From Streptomyces blattellae (GTDB taxonomy: Bacteria; Actinomycetota; Actinomycetes; Streptomycetales; Streptomycetaceae): a stretch of 64,000 bases of DNA. The DNA is taken from the NCBI RefSeq assembly GCF_009709555.1, contig NZ_WJBG01000253.1:117384-181383 (forward strand). The letters are read 5' to 3'. A model generated the notes under the pieces. It was not told the DNA's origin. It was given only the letters and a program-made list of their open reading frames with translations, and did not search any database. This document shows positions 24,184 through 32,526 of the stretch, one piece after another (positions within the stretch are counted from its first letter, which is position 1; each line of letters begins with the position of its first letter). The position numbers and the translations under genes were made by a program.

Positions 24184-26301
24184 ATGACGACAGAGCCCGA
24201 CTCCTTCCCCCGACGGCACGCCCGCACCCAGCGATTCACGCTCGGTGCGCCGCGTTCGTTCACCGTGGCACCCGACGGTTCCCGTGTCGTGTTCCTGCGC
24301 TCGGGTTCCGGTACAGACCGGGCGAATTCGCTCTGGGTGCTGGACCTTCCGGACGACGGGGAGCGCGTAGCGGCGGACCCGCGCGCCCTGCTCGGCGGCA
24401 CGTCGGAGAACCTGTCGCCCGAGGAACGCGCACGCCGTGAACGCAGCCGCGAGTCCGGCGCCGGCATCGTCGGCTACGCCACCGACACGGCCGTCGAGCT
24501 GGCCTCATTCGCGCTGTCGGGGCGGCTTTTCACGGCGGAACTGCGGGCCGGCACGGCACGCGAACTCCCCGTCCCCGGTCCGGTGATCGACCCGCGCCCC
24601 GCGCCCGACGGACGGCACATCGCCTACGTCGTCCGGGGTGCCCTGCGGGTCGTGGGCGCCGAGGGCGAAGGTGACCGGGCGCTCGCCGAGCCGGAGTCGG
24701 AGCACGTGACGTACGGGCTGGCGGAGTTCATCGCGGCCGAGGAGATGGGCCGGTCACGGGGCTTCTGGTGGTCGCCGGACGCGGACCGGCTGCTGATGGC
24801 CCGCGTGGACGACACGCCGGTGCGTCGCTGGTGGATCTCCGACCCGGCCCATCCGGAACGGGACCCGGACCACGTCGCGTATCCGGTGGCGGGCAGCCCC
24901 AACGCGGAGGTCCGGCTGTTCGTGATCGGCCTCGACGGGACCCGCACGGAGGTCGCCTGGGACCGGGCGCGCTACCCCTATCTGGCGCATGTGCACTGGT
25001 CGGCGGCGGGTGCGCCGCTGCTGCTCGTCCAGGCCCGGGACCAGCGCAGCCAGCTCTTCCTGGCCGTGGACCCGGACACCGGGGCGAGTCGTATGGTGCA
25101 CGCGGACGAAGATCCGACATGGCTGGAGCTCTTTCCCGGGGTGCCCTGCTGGAGCCCCTCCGGACAGCTCGTGCGGATCGCCGACGAGGGCGGCGCCCGG
25201 GTCCTCGCGGTCGGCGAACGCCCCCTGACGGGACCGCAGTTGCACCTGCGCGCCGTGCTCGACGTCTCCGACGACGACGTGCTGGTCTCGGCGTCGGCGG
25301 GCGAGGACGCGGCCGACCCGGAGACCGGCGAAGTGCATGTCTACCGGGTGAACGAACTCGGCATGGAACGCGTCTCCCAGGAGCCCGGCGTGCACTCCGC
25401 CGTGCGCTCCGGGGGCGTCACGGTCCTGGTGTCGGCGGTACCGGACAGGCCGGGCGCGCAGGTGCGGGTGGAGCGGGACGGAAAGAAGGCGGCGGCCATC
25501 CCCTCGTACGCCGAAGATCCCGGAATGTCCCCACGTGTGATCCTCACCCAAGGGGGCGCACGACGTATCCCGTGCGCCGTGCTGTTGCCTCGGGACCACC
25601 AAGGGGACGCGCTCCTGCCGGTTCTGCTGGATCCGTACGGCGGTCCGCACGGGCCCCGCGTGGTCGCCGCGCACAACGCGCACCTCACCTCGCAGTGGTT
25701 CGCCGACCAGGGCTTCGCGGTGGTCGTCGCCGACGGCCGCGGCACCCCCGGCCGCTCCCCTGCCTGGGAGAAGGCGGTCCATCACGACTTCACCGTCTCC
25801 CTCGACGACCAGGTCGAGGCGTTGCAGGACCTCGCGCTGAGGCACCCGCTGGACCTCTCCCGGGTGGCGATCCGCGGCTGGTCGTACGGCGGCTGGCTCG
25901 CCGGGCTCGCGGTGCTGCGCCGCCCGGACGTCTTCCACGCGGGCATCGCGGGCGCCCCGGTCACGGACTGGCGGCTGTACGACACGCACTACACGGAGCG
26001 GTACCTGGGCGACCCGGCCACCCAGCCGGAGTCGTACGCGCGGAGTTCCCTCGTCACCGACGACGGTCTGTCCGCGCCCGCCGAGCCGCACCGCCCGCTG
26101 ATGATCGTGCACGGCCTCGCCGACGACAACGTGGTCGTCGCACACGCCCTCCGCCTCTCCTCGGCCCTGCTGGCCGCCGGCCGCCCGCACGAGGTGCTGC
26201 CGCTGTCCGGGGTCACGCACATGACCCCGCAGGAACAGGTCGCCGAGAATCTGCTGCTGCTCCAGGTGGACTTCCTCCGTCGCGCTCTCGAACTGGGCTG
26301 A
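24184..26301 (+). CDS. S9 family prolyl oligopeptidase/DPP-IV-like peptidase
   Basis: 705 aa. The N-terminal two thirds form a beta-propeller (about residues 20-440) with the DPP-IV-type double-Glu helix visible as FIAAEEMGRSRGFWWSPD. The C-terminal alpha/beta hydrolase holds the triad S567 (GWSYGG), D647 (HGLADDNV) and H679 (GVTHMT). It cleaves dipeptides from short peptides after proline or alanine. No signal peptide is seen, so it is probably cytosolic and could process peptides imported by the ABC systems that follow. The convergent ATPase gene is separated by a strong terminator. Confidence 0.93.
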   Translation: MTTEPDSFPRRHARTQRFTLGAPRSFTVAPDGSRVVFLRSGSGTDRANSLWVLDLPDDGERVAADPRALLGGTSENLSPEERARRERSRESGAGIVGYATDTAVELASFALSGRLFTAELRAGTARELPVPGPVIDPRPAPDGRHIAYVVRGALRVVGAEGEGDRALAEPESEHVTYGLAEFIAAEEMGRSRGFWWSPDADRLLMARVDDTPVRRWWISDPAHPERDPDHVAYPVAGSPNAEVRLFVIGLDGTRTEVAWDRARYPYLAHVHWSAAGAPLLLVQARDQRSQLFLAVDPDTGASRMVHADEDPTWLELFPGVPCWSPSGQLVRIADEGGARVLAVGERPLTGPQLHLRAVLDVSDDDVLVSASAGEDAADPETGEVHVYRVNELGMERVSQEPGVHSAVRSGGVTVLVSAVPDRPGAQVRVERDGKKAAAIPSYAEDPGMSPRVILTQGGARRIPCAVLLPRDHQGDALLPVLLDPYGGPHGPRVVAAHNAHLTSQWFADQGFAVVVADGRGTPGRSPAWEKAVHHDFTVSLDDQVEALQDLALRHPLDLSRVAIRGWSYGGWLAGLAVLRRPDVFHAGIAGAPVTDWRLYDTHYTERYLGDPATQPESYARSSLVTDDGLSAPAEPHRPLMIVHGLADDNVVVAHALRLSSALLAAGRPHEVLPLSGVTHMTPQEQVAENLLLLQVDFLRRALELG

Positions 26302-26396
26302 GCAAAACACTCCACAGAGCACAGCAACCATGAATTGAGGCACCACGACGAAAGGCCAGCCACCTCCGCGAGAGCGGCGCCGGTTTAGGCGCAAAG

Positions 26397-26433
26397 AACG
26401 GACCGGGGTGACATGGCTGCACCCCGGTCCGTT
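26397..26433. terminator. bidirectional terminator
   Basis: Perfect 14-bp stem (AACGGACCGGGGTG, 26397-26410, with 26420-26433) and a 9-nt loop, between the peptidase gene and the end of peptide ABC system 1. Confidence 0.88.
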
Positions 26434-26512
26434 TACGGCACCCGCACGGCCGTACGTTGTAGAGAGTGACGCGTCCGTATATCGGAAACGGGTCGTCGGA
26501 GTTGCCTGTGTG

Positions 26513-27598
26513 TTACTCCGCGGTCCCCGCGTTCTCCGCGGTCCCCGCGTTCTCCGCGGTCCCCGCGTTCTCCGCGGTCTCCGCCGGTACGACCTGCTTC
26601 GCCTCGGCGAAGTGGCAGGCTGAGTCGTGCGCCGCCGGGCCCGCCGCGAACACCGCGGGCACCGCGAGCGGCGGCATCTCCAGCTCGCAGCGCTCCCGCG
26701 CCTTCCAGCAGCGGGTGCGGAAGCGGCAGCCGGAGGGCGGGTTGGCCGGGGACGGGACATCGCCCGCGAGGATGATCCGCTCCCGGTGCTCACGCGCCTC
26801 GGGGTCCGGGACGGGCACCGCGGACAGCAGCGCCTGGGTGTAGGGGTGCGTCGGATGGTCGTAGATCTCGGCGTCCCGTCCGATCTCCACGATCCGGCCG
26901 AGGTACATCACCCCGACCCGGTCCGAGATGTGCCGGACGATCGACAGGTCGTGCGCGATGAAGATGTAGGAGAGGTCGAACTCGTCCTGCAGGCGCTCCA
27001 TCAGGTTGATCACCTGTGCCTGGACCGACACGTCCAGCGCCGACACCGGCTCGTCGGCGACGATCACCTCGGGGCGCAGCGCCAACCCGCGGGCGATGCC
27101 GATGCGTTGGCGCTGGCCGCCGGAGAACTGGTGCGGATAGCGGTTGACGTACTCGGGGTTGAGACCCACGACGTCCAGCAGGTCCTGGACCCGCCTGCGC
27201 CGGTCGCCCTTCGGGGCCGCCTCGGGGTGGATGTCGTACGGCTCTCCGATGATGTCGCCGACCGTCATACGGGGGTTGAGGGAGGTGTACGGGTCCTGGA
27301 ACACCATCTGGATGTTGCGGCGGACGGTCTTCAGTGCCCTGCCCGACAGCTTGGTGATGTCCTCGCCCTGGTATCTGATCGACCCGGCCGTCGGTCGCTC
27401 CAGGTTGACCAGCATCTTGGCGACCGTCGACTTGCCGCAGCCGGACTCGCCGACGATGCCGAGGGTTTCGCCGCGGGCGAGGTCGAAGTCCACGCCGTCG
27501 ACTGCCCTGACGGCGCCGATCTGCTTCTTGAAGAGGATGCCCCGGGTGAGCGGGTAGTGCTTGACGAGCCCGCTGACCTCCAGGATCGGCTCAGCCAT
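26513..27598 (-). CDS. system 1 oligopeptide ABC ATPase, DppF/OppF type
   Basis: 361 aa. Walker A GESGCGKST, the ABC signature FSGGQRQRIGIARGL, Walker B VIVADEPVSALD and the H-loop AHDLS are intact. The C-terminal oligopeptide-specific domain (SGCRFRTRCWKARERCE) is present. The last residues are three TAENAG-type repeats encoded by an 18-bp array. It energises uptake by system 1 with the DppD-type partner, whose stop it overlaps by 8 bp. It is very similar over its length to the system 3 ATPase at 42707-43855. Confidence 0.92.
   Translation of the reverse strand: MAEPILEVSGLVKHYPLTRGILFKKQIGAVRAVDGVDFDLARGETLGIVGESGCGKSTVAKMLVNLERPTAGSIRYQGEDITKLSGRALKTVRRNIQMVFQDPYTSLNPRMTVGDIIGEPYDIHPEAAPKGDRRRRVQDLLDVVGLNPEYVNRYPHQFSGGQRQRIGIARGLALRPEVIVADEPVSALDVSVQAQVINLMERLQDEFDLSYIFIAHDLSIVRHISDRVGVMYLGRIVEIGRDAEIYDHPTHPYTQALLSAVPVPDPEAREHRERIILAGDVPSPANPPSGCRFRTRCWKARERCELEMPPLAVPAVFAAGPAAHDSACHFAEAKQVVPAETAENAGTAENAGTAENAGTAE
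26516..26579. repeat. 18-bp tandem repeat at the 3' end of the system 1 ATPase gene
   Basis: Three perfect copies of CTCCGCGGTCCCCGCGTT (26516-26533, 26534-26551, 26552-26569) and a partial copy to 26579. They run in frame up to the TAA stop, encoding the C-terminal TAENAG repeats. The system 3 homologue lacks them. Confidence 0.92.
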
Positions 27599-28565
27599 GC
27601 AGGCACTCCCTCCAGAAGTGGCAGGCGCTGCCCCGGTCTTCGGAGACCTCGTACAGCGGGGGCTCGTCGGTGCGGCACACGTCCTGGGCCATGGGGCAGC
27701 GGGGGTGGAAGGCGCAGCCCGGCGGGATGTCCATGAGGTTCGGGGGCAGGCCCTTGATGGCGTAGAGCTCCCGGCCCTTCTGGTCCAGGCGCGGGATGGA
27801 GTCGAGCAGGCCGCGGGTGTACGGGTGGGCGGGCGCCTTGTAGACGTCGTGGACCGGCGCGGACTCGACGATCCGGCCCGCGTACATCACGGCGATCCGG
27901 TCGGCGACGTCGGCGACCACGCCGAGGTCGTGGGTGATCAGGATCAGGCCCATGTCGTACTCGCGCTGCAACTCCGCGAGCAGATCCATGACCTGGGCCT
28001 GGACGGTGACGTCGAGCGCGGTGGTCGGCTCGTCGGCGATGATCAGCGCGGGCTCCAGGGCCAGCGCCATCGCGATCATGATGCGCTGGCGCATGCCGCC
28101 GGAGAACTGGTGCGGGTAGTCGCGGACGCGCTGGCCGGCGCCGGGGATACGGACCCGGTCCATCAGCTCGATCGCCCGTGCCCGCGCGTCCTTCCTCGAC
28201 AGGCCCCGGTGGACCACGAACATCTCGCCGAGCTGGTCGCCTACGGAGAGCACGGGGTTCAGCGACGACAGGGCGTCCTGGAAGATCATCGCCATCTGGG
28301 CGCCGCGGACCTTCCGCCGCTCCTCCTCCTTCAGCGTGAGCAGGTCCTTGCCCTGGAAGAGGACTTCGCCGCCGGTGATCCGCCCCGGCGGCACATCGAG
28401 AATCCCCATGATCGTCTGCGCGGTCACCGACTTCCCGGACCCCGACTCACCGAGCACCGCGAGCGTCTCACCCGCGTCCACCCCGTAACCGACCCCGTTG
28501 ACCGCCTTGGCGACCCCGTCCCGCGTCCTGAACTCCACATACAGATCCCGCACTTCGAGCAGCAT
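27591..28565 (-). CDS. system 1 oligopeptide ABC ATPase, DppD/OppD type
   Basis: 324 aa. Walker A GESGSGKSV, signature FSGGMRQRIMIAMAL, Walker B LIIADEPTTALD and the C-terminal oligopeptide domain (GCAFHPRCPMAQDVC) are intact. It pairs with the DppF-type ATPase as the asymmetric motor of a peptide importer. The start lies 6 bp downstream of the permease stop. Confidence 0.93.
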   Translation of the reverse strand: MLLEVRDLYVEFRTRDGVAKAVNGVGYGVDAGETLAVLGESGSGKSVTAQTIMGILDVPPGRITGGEVLFQGKDLLTLKEEERRKVRGAQMAMIFQDALSSLNPVLSVGDQLGEMFVVHRGLSRKDARARAIELMDRVRIPGAGQRVRDYPHQFSGGMRQRIMIAMALALEPALIIADEPTTALDVTVQAQVMDLLAELQREYDMGLILITHDLGVVADVADRIAVMYAGRIVESAPVHDVYKAPAHPYTRGLLDSIPRLDQKGRELYAIKGLPPNLMDIPPGCAFHPRCPMAQDVCRTDEPPLYEVSEDRGSACHFWRECLHG

Positions 28566-28571
28566 GCGACG

Positions 28572-29549
28572 TCACCTCAGCTTCGGGTCGAGGGCGTCGC
28601 GTACCGCGTCGCCCAGCATGATGAAGGCGAGGACGGTGAGGGCGAGGGCGCCGGAGGGCCAGAGGAGGGCGTGGGGGGCGTTGCGGATGTACGGGGACGC
28701 GGCGGAGATGTCGATGCCCCAGCTGACCGTCGGTGGTTTCAGGCCGACGCCGAGGTAGGAGAGGGTCGCCTCCAGCGCGATGTACGTGCCGAGCGCGATG
28801 GTCGCGACGACGATCACCGGTGCCACGGCGTTGGGTGCGATGTGGCGCAGGAGCAGGCGGGAGTTGGAGGCGCCGAGGGCGCGGGCGGCCTGGACGTAGT
28901 CGTTCTGCCTGGCGGTGATGACGGAGCCTCGGGCGATCCGGGAGATCTGCGGCCAGCCGAGCAGCACCATGAATCCGATGACCGGCCAGATGGTGCTGCC
29001 GGTGACCACCGAGAGGAGGACCAGGCCGCCCAGGACCACCGGGATCGCGAAGAAGATGTCCGTGGTCCGGGACAGGACCGAGTCCCAGATCCCGCCGAAG
29101 AACCCGGCGAGCCCGCCGAGCACGCTGCCGAGGACCGCGACGCCGAGCGTGGCGCAGACACCGACGGCGACGGAGTTCCGGGCGCCGTACACGGTGCGCG
29201 TGTAGACGTCGCAGCCCTGGCCGTCGTAGCCGAAGGGATGGCCGGGCTGCGAGCCCTCCTGGGCCTTGGCGAGGTCGCACTTGAGGGGGTTGCCGGAGGC
29301 GATGACGGACGGCCACAGCGAGATGACCACCAGGAACAGGATGACCAGCCCGGAGATGACGAAGACGGGGTCGCCGCGCAGGTCGCGCCAGGCGTCGGAC
29401 CAGAGCGAGCGGGGCTTGCCCTGAGGTGCGGTGCGTTCCGCGCCGCCCGACGGCCGCTCCAGCGTCACCGCCTCGCTCGCCGCGAGGCCCATCCCGCCCC
29501 CCGCTCCGGTGCCGGCGACAACGCCCTCGGGCTCGTTCGGTTCAGGCAT
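28572..29549 (-). CDS. system 1 peptide ABC permease, DppC type
   Basis: 325 aa. A hydrophilic N-terminus of about 55 residues precedes six membrane helices. The EAA loop (AARALGASNSRLLLRHIAPN) that docks on the ATPase is clear. Between helices 1 and 2 is the HPFGYDGQG segment typical of DppC proteins. It overlaps the DppB gene by 8 bp, consistent with a single operon. Confidence 0.92.
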   Translation of the reverse strand: MPEPNEPEGVVAGTGAGGGMGLAASEAVTLERPSGGAERTAPQGKPRSLWSDAWRDLRGDPVFVISGLVILFLVVISLWPSVIASGNPLKCDLAKAQEGSQPGHPFGYDGQGCDVYTRTVYGARNSVAVGVCATLGVAVLGSVLGGLAGFFGGIWDSVLSRTTDIFFAIPVVLGGLVLLSVVTGSTIWPVIGFMVLLGWPQISRIARGSVITARQNDYVQAARALGASNSRLLLRHIAPNAVAPVIVVATIALGTYIALEATLSYLGVGLKPPTVSWGIDISAASPYIRNAPHALLWPSGALALTVLAFIMLGDAVRDALDPKLR

Positions 29550-30465
29550 AGCGGATCCTCGGGTCGAGTACGGCGTACAGGAGGTCCACGAGCAGGTTGG
29601 CCACCAGGAAGACCAGGACGAGGACGGTCACGAAGCCGACGACGGTCTGTGTGTTCTGGCGGAGGATGCCCTGGTAGAGCTGGTAGCCGACGCCGTGGAT
29701 GTTGAAGATCCGCTCGGTGACGATCGCGCCGCCCATCAGCGCGCCGATGTCGGTGCCGATGAAGGTGACGACGGGGATGAGCGAGTTGCGCAGCAGGTGC
29801 CTGGTGACGACCCGGCGCCGGGGCAGGCCCTTGGCGATCGCCGTACGGACGTAGTCGGACCGCCGGTTCTCCGCGATGGACGTGCGGGTCAGGCGGGTGA
29901 CATAGGCGAGGGAGACCGAGGCGAGGACCAGGCCCGGCACGATCAGTTCGTCGAAGGTGGCGTCCGTGGAGACGGACGGTTTGATCCACCCCCACTCGAC
30001 GCCGAGCAGCAGTTGGAGCAGCAGACCGGTGACGAAGGTGGGGACGGAGATCACGACCAGGGTGATCAGGAGGACGGTGGTGTCGACGGGACGGCCGCGG
30101 CGCAGCCCCGTCACCACGCCCAGGGTGATGCCGATGACGATCTCGAAGAGGACGGCGACGACCGTCAGGCGGACGGTCACCGGGAACGCGGACGACATCA
30201 GCTCGGTGACGGGCCGGCCGTTGAAGGCGGTGCCGAAGTCGCCGGTGAACACATTGGCCAGGTACGTCAGGTACTGCTGCCCGACCGGCTTGTCGAGACC
30301 GAACTCCTTGCGCAGCCGTGCGGCCGTCGCCGGGTCGCACTGCCGGTCGCCGCACAGGCCCGCGACGGGGTCGCCCATCACGTTCACCATCAGGAAGATC
30401 AGCAGCGTGGCTCCGATGAAGACCGGGATCATCTGCAGCAGCCGCCGGACCACGTACTGTCCCAC
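29542..30465 (-). CDS. system 1 peptide ABC permease, DppB type
   Basis: 307 aa from a GTG. Six membrane helices and the EAA motif (RTAIAKGLPRRRVVTRHLLRN) are present, with the DppB-type GDFGTAFNGRPV segment in the first periplasmic loop. It starts 6 bp after the stop of the binding-protein gene. Confidence 0.92.
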   Translation of the reverse strand: MGQYVVRRLLQMIPVFIGATLLIFLMVNVMGDPVAGLCGDRQCDPATAARLRKEFGLDKPVGQQYLTYLANVFTGDFGTAFNGRPVTELMSSAFPVTVRLTVVAVLFEIVIGITLGVVTGLRRGRPVDTTVLLITLVVISVPTFVTGLLLQLLLGVEWGWIKPSVSTDATFDELIVPGLVLASVSLAYVTRLTRTSIAENRRSDYVRTAIAKGLPRRRVVTRHLLRNSLIPVVTFIGTDIGALMGGAIVTERIFNIHGVGYQLYQGILRQNTQTVVGFVTVLVLVFLVANLLVDLLYAVLDPRIRYA

Positions 30466-30471
30466 GGCGGC

Positions 30472-32103
30472 TCAGCCGACCTTGATCTCGTCGTAGACGG
30501 GGACGCTGAACGGATTGAGCTTCACGTCCGACAGCCGCTCGGAGAAGCCGGCGCTGCCGTTCTGGTACCAGAGCGGAATGGCGGCCATGTTGTCCCGGAC
30601 CACGTCCTCGGCGTCCTGGAAGAGTCCGACGGCCTTGGCGGTGTCGCTCTCGGCGTTGGCCTGGTCGATCAGGTCGTCGTACTCCTTGTTGGACCATTTG
30701 CCGTCGTTGGAGGAGGCGCCCGTGTAGTAGAGCGGCTGGAGGAAGTTCTGGATGAGCGGGTAGTCCATCTGCCAGCCCGCCCGGAACGGGCCGCTCATCT
30801 TCAGGTCGGTGATCCGGCCGCGGAAGTCGGCGAAGGTGCCGACGGGGTTGCCGACGCAGGCCCGGTCGTCGCCGAGCGCGTTGTTGATGGAGTTGCAGAC
30901 GGCGTCGACCCACTGCTTGTGCGAGCCGGTGTCCGCGTTGTACGTGATCTTGACCTGGCCGCCCGGAAGCCCGCCGCCCTCCTCGATGAGCTTCTTCGCC
31001 GCGTCGGGGTCGTACTCGCAGGCGTCCCCGCACAGGCCTTCCCTGAAGCCGCCGTCCTCGCCGAGGACCGGGGAGGTCCAGTCGCCGGCGGGGGTGCGGG
31101 TCTTCTGGAAGATGGTGTCGGTGATCTGGTCCCGGTCGATGGCCCGGGACAGGCCCGTACGGACCTTCTCCGTCCCGGCCTTGTTCCAGTTCTTGTCGTA
31201 GTACGGGAAGGCGAGGGTCTGGATGATGCCGGCGGGCGTGTTGAGGTAGCGGTCGCCGAGGTCGGCCCTGACGTTCTTCAGCTGGGCGGCCGGAACGTCG
31301 TCGACGAGGTCGAGGTTGCCGGCCATCAGGTCGGTGTAGGCGGTGTTGTTGTCGGTGTAGACCTTGAGGTCGACGCCGCCGTTCTGCGCCTTGTCCGCGC
31401 CGGGGTAGGCGTCCCAGGCGCGCAGCGACATCTGCGAGCCCCTGGTGTACGAGTCGACGGTGTACGGACCGTTGCCGACGGGCTTGCTGAGCCAGCCGGC
31501 GTGATCGTCGAAGAAGGCCTGCGGGAGCGGGGCGAAGGCGGGGTAGCCGAGGGTGTCGGGGAAGGTCGAGAACTTCTGGCTGAGCTTGACGGTGAAGGTC
31601 CTGTCGTCCACGACCGTCAGGCCTGAGAGGGTGTCGGCGGACTGCGCGCTGCCGTCCTCCGGGTGCGTCTTGTCGTAGCCCTCGATGTAGCCGAAGAAGT
31701 ACGCGTTCCTCTGGTTGTTCTTCAGGCTCGCGCCGTAGTTCCAGGCGTCGACGAAGGACTTCGCGGTGACCTTCTCGCCGTTGCTGAAGGTCCAGCCGTC
31801 CTTGACGGTGATGGTGAAGTTCCGCGAGTCGGACGTCTCGATCTTCTCGGCGAGCATGTCCTTCGCCTCACCGGTCCCGGGGTCGTAGCGCTTCAGTCCC
31901 CGGAAGATCATGTCGAGGACCTTGCCGCCCTGCACCTCGTTGGTGTTGGCCGGCTCCAGCGGGTTCTGCGGGTCGCCCCAGGAGGAGGAGAGCACCGCGC
32001 CGCCGTCGCCGCCGGAGCCGCTGTCCCCGCCCCCGCAGGCCGTCGCCGCGAGCGCTGCCGCCGCCGCGCATGCGGCCCACTTGGCGTGCGTGGCTCTGCG
32101 CAT
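30472..32103 (-). CDS. system 1 peptide-binding lipoprotein (SBP family 5)
   Basis: 543 aa. The signal peptide MRRATHAKWAACAAAA ends in a lipobox (ATAC-GGG, Cys near residue 23). It has the family 5 fold with elements such as LKDGWTFSNGEKVTA-type and NGPYTV, and a C-terminal ending VPVYDEIKVG. It captures peptides outside the membrane for the downstream permeases. BldKB of S. coelicolor is a family 5 lipoprotein from this chromosomal region, so a developmental peptide is one possible ligand; this is not established. The ATG was chosen over upstream in-frame starts that fall in the repeat array. Confidence 0.9.
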   Translation of the reverse strand: MRRATHAKWAACAAAAALAATACGGGDSGSGGDGGAVLSSSWGDPQNPLEPANTNEVQGGKVLDMIFRGLKRYDPGTGEAKDMLAEKIETSDSRNFTITVKDGWTFSNGEKVTAKSFVDAWNYGASLKNNQRNAYFFGYIEGYDKTHPEDGSAQSADTLSGLTVVDDRTFTVKLSQKFSTFPDTLGYPAFAPLPQAFFDDHAGWLSKPVGNGPYTVDSYTRGSQMSLRAWDAYPGADKAQNGGVDLKVYTDNNTAYTDLMAGNLDLVDDVPAAQLKNVRADLGDRYLNTPAGIIQTLAFPYYDKNWNKAGTEKVRTGLSRAIDRDQITDTIFQKTRTPAGDWTSPVLGEDGGFREGLCGDACEYDPDAAKKLIEEGGGLPGGQVKITYNADTGSHKQWVDAVCNSINNALGDDRACVGNPVGTFADFRGRITDLKMSGPFRAGWQMDYPLIQNFLQPLYYTGASSNDGKWSNKEYDDLIDQANAESDTAKAVGLFQDAEDVVRDNMAAIPLWYQNGSAGFSERLSDVKLNPFSVPVYDEIKVG

Positions 32104-32526
32104 GGCTGCCTCCTCGTGAGGTCCCGAGTGAAGGTCCGGGTGAAGATCCGAGTGATGACTGAGTGGTGATCCGAGCGGTGATCCGAGCGGTGACTGAGTG
32201 GTGATCCGAGTGGTGATCCGAGTGGTGACTGAGTGATGACTGAGTGATGACTGAGTGGTGATCCGACCGTTATCGGCCAATATCGGCCCGAAATGGATCA
32301 CTCGCACGTCGGGGCCGCCCGTCCGGGTGCACACCTGCCACAAACCCGTCGTCAGTCCTTCACCAGGGGCGCTTCACCGGTCTGGACCTCTGGGGATGTC
32401 AGTCATATCAACTTGTTATTTCCGCAGGCCACCGGGGGTGCAGGCGCCATTGACGGGTCCGGATCGGCGCTGATAGACACCGGAAAACTGTCCGCCTGTG
32501 CGAGCGATGACGCGAGGTCAGGTTCC
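32104..32526. promoter_or_regulatory. divergent control region of systems 1 and 2 with repeat array
   Basis: 423 bp between the two binding-protein genes, with no gene. The half next to system 1 (about 32113-32262) is an 11-12-bp repeat array. The half next to system 2 is AT-richer (for example CATATCAACTTGTTATTTCC near 32404) and probably carries its promoter. Confidence 0.6.
32113..32262. repeat. 11-12-bp degenerate tandem repeats in the system 1 leader
   Basis: About ten units built from GTGATCCGAG(T/C)G and GTGACTGAGTG variants run from near 32150 to 32262, with weaker copies back to 32113. The unit length is close to one helical turn. The array sits immediately upstream of the binding-protein start on the minus strand, so it lies in the promoter or 5' leader. 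It could bind a regulator cooperatively or be a replication-slippage product. Confidence 0.85.

Noticed and set aside
24754..26793. A 679-codon minus-strand open frame opposite the S9 peptidase
   Set aside because: It lies antisense to a gene with an intact catalytic triad, has Arg/Pro-rich composition and no recognisable domain.
29431..31626. A 731-codon plus-strand open frame opposite the system 1 permeases and binding protein
   Set aside because: It mirrors three well-conserved genes; its Asp/Val/Gly/Arg-rich product is typical of antisense frames in high-GC DNA.
32113..32262. Leader repeats considered as a CRISPR array or replication iterons
   Set aside because: Units abut without spacers, and there is no replication gene nearby; a regulatory or slippage origin is more likely.
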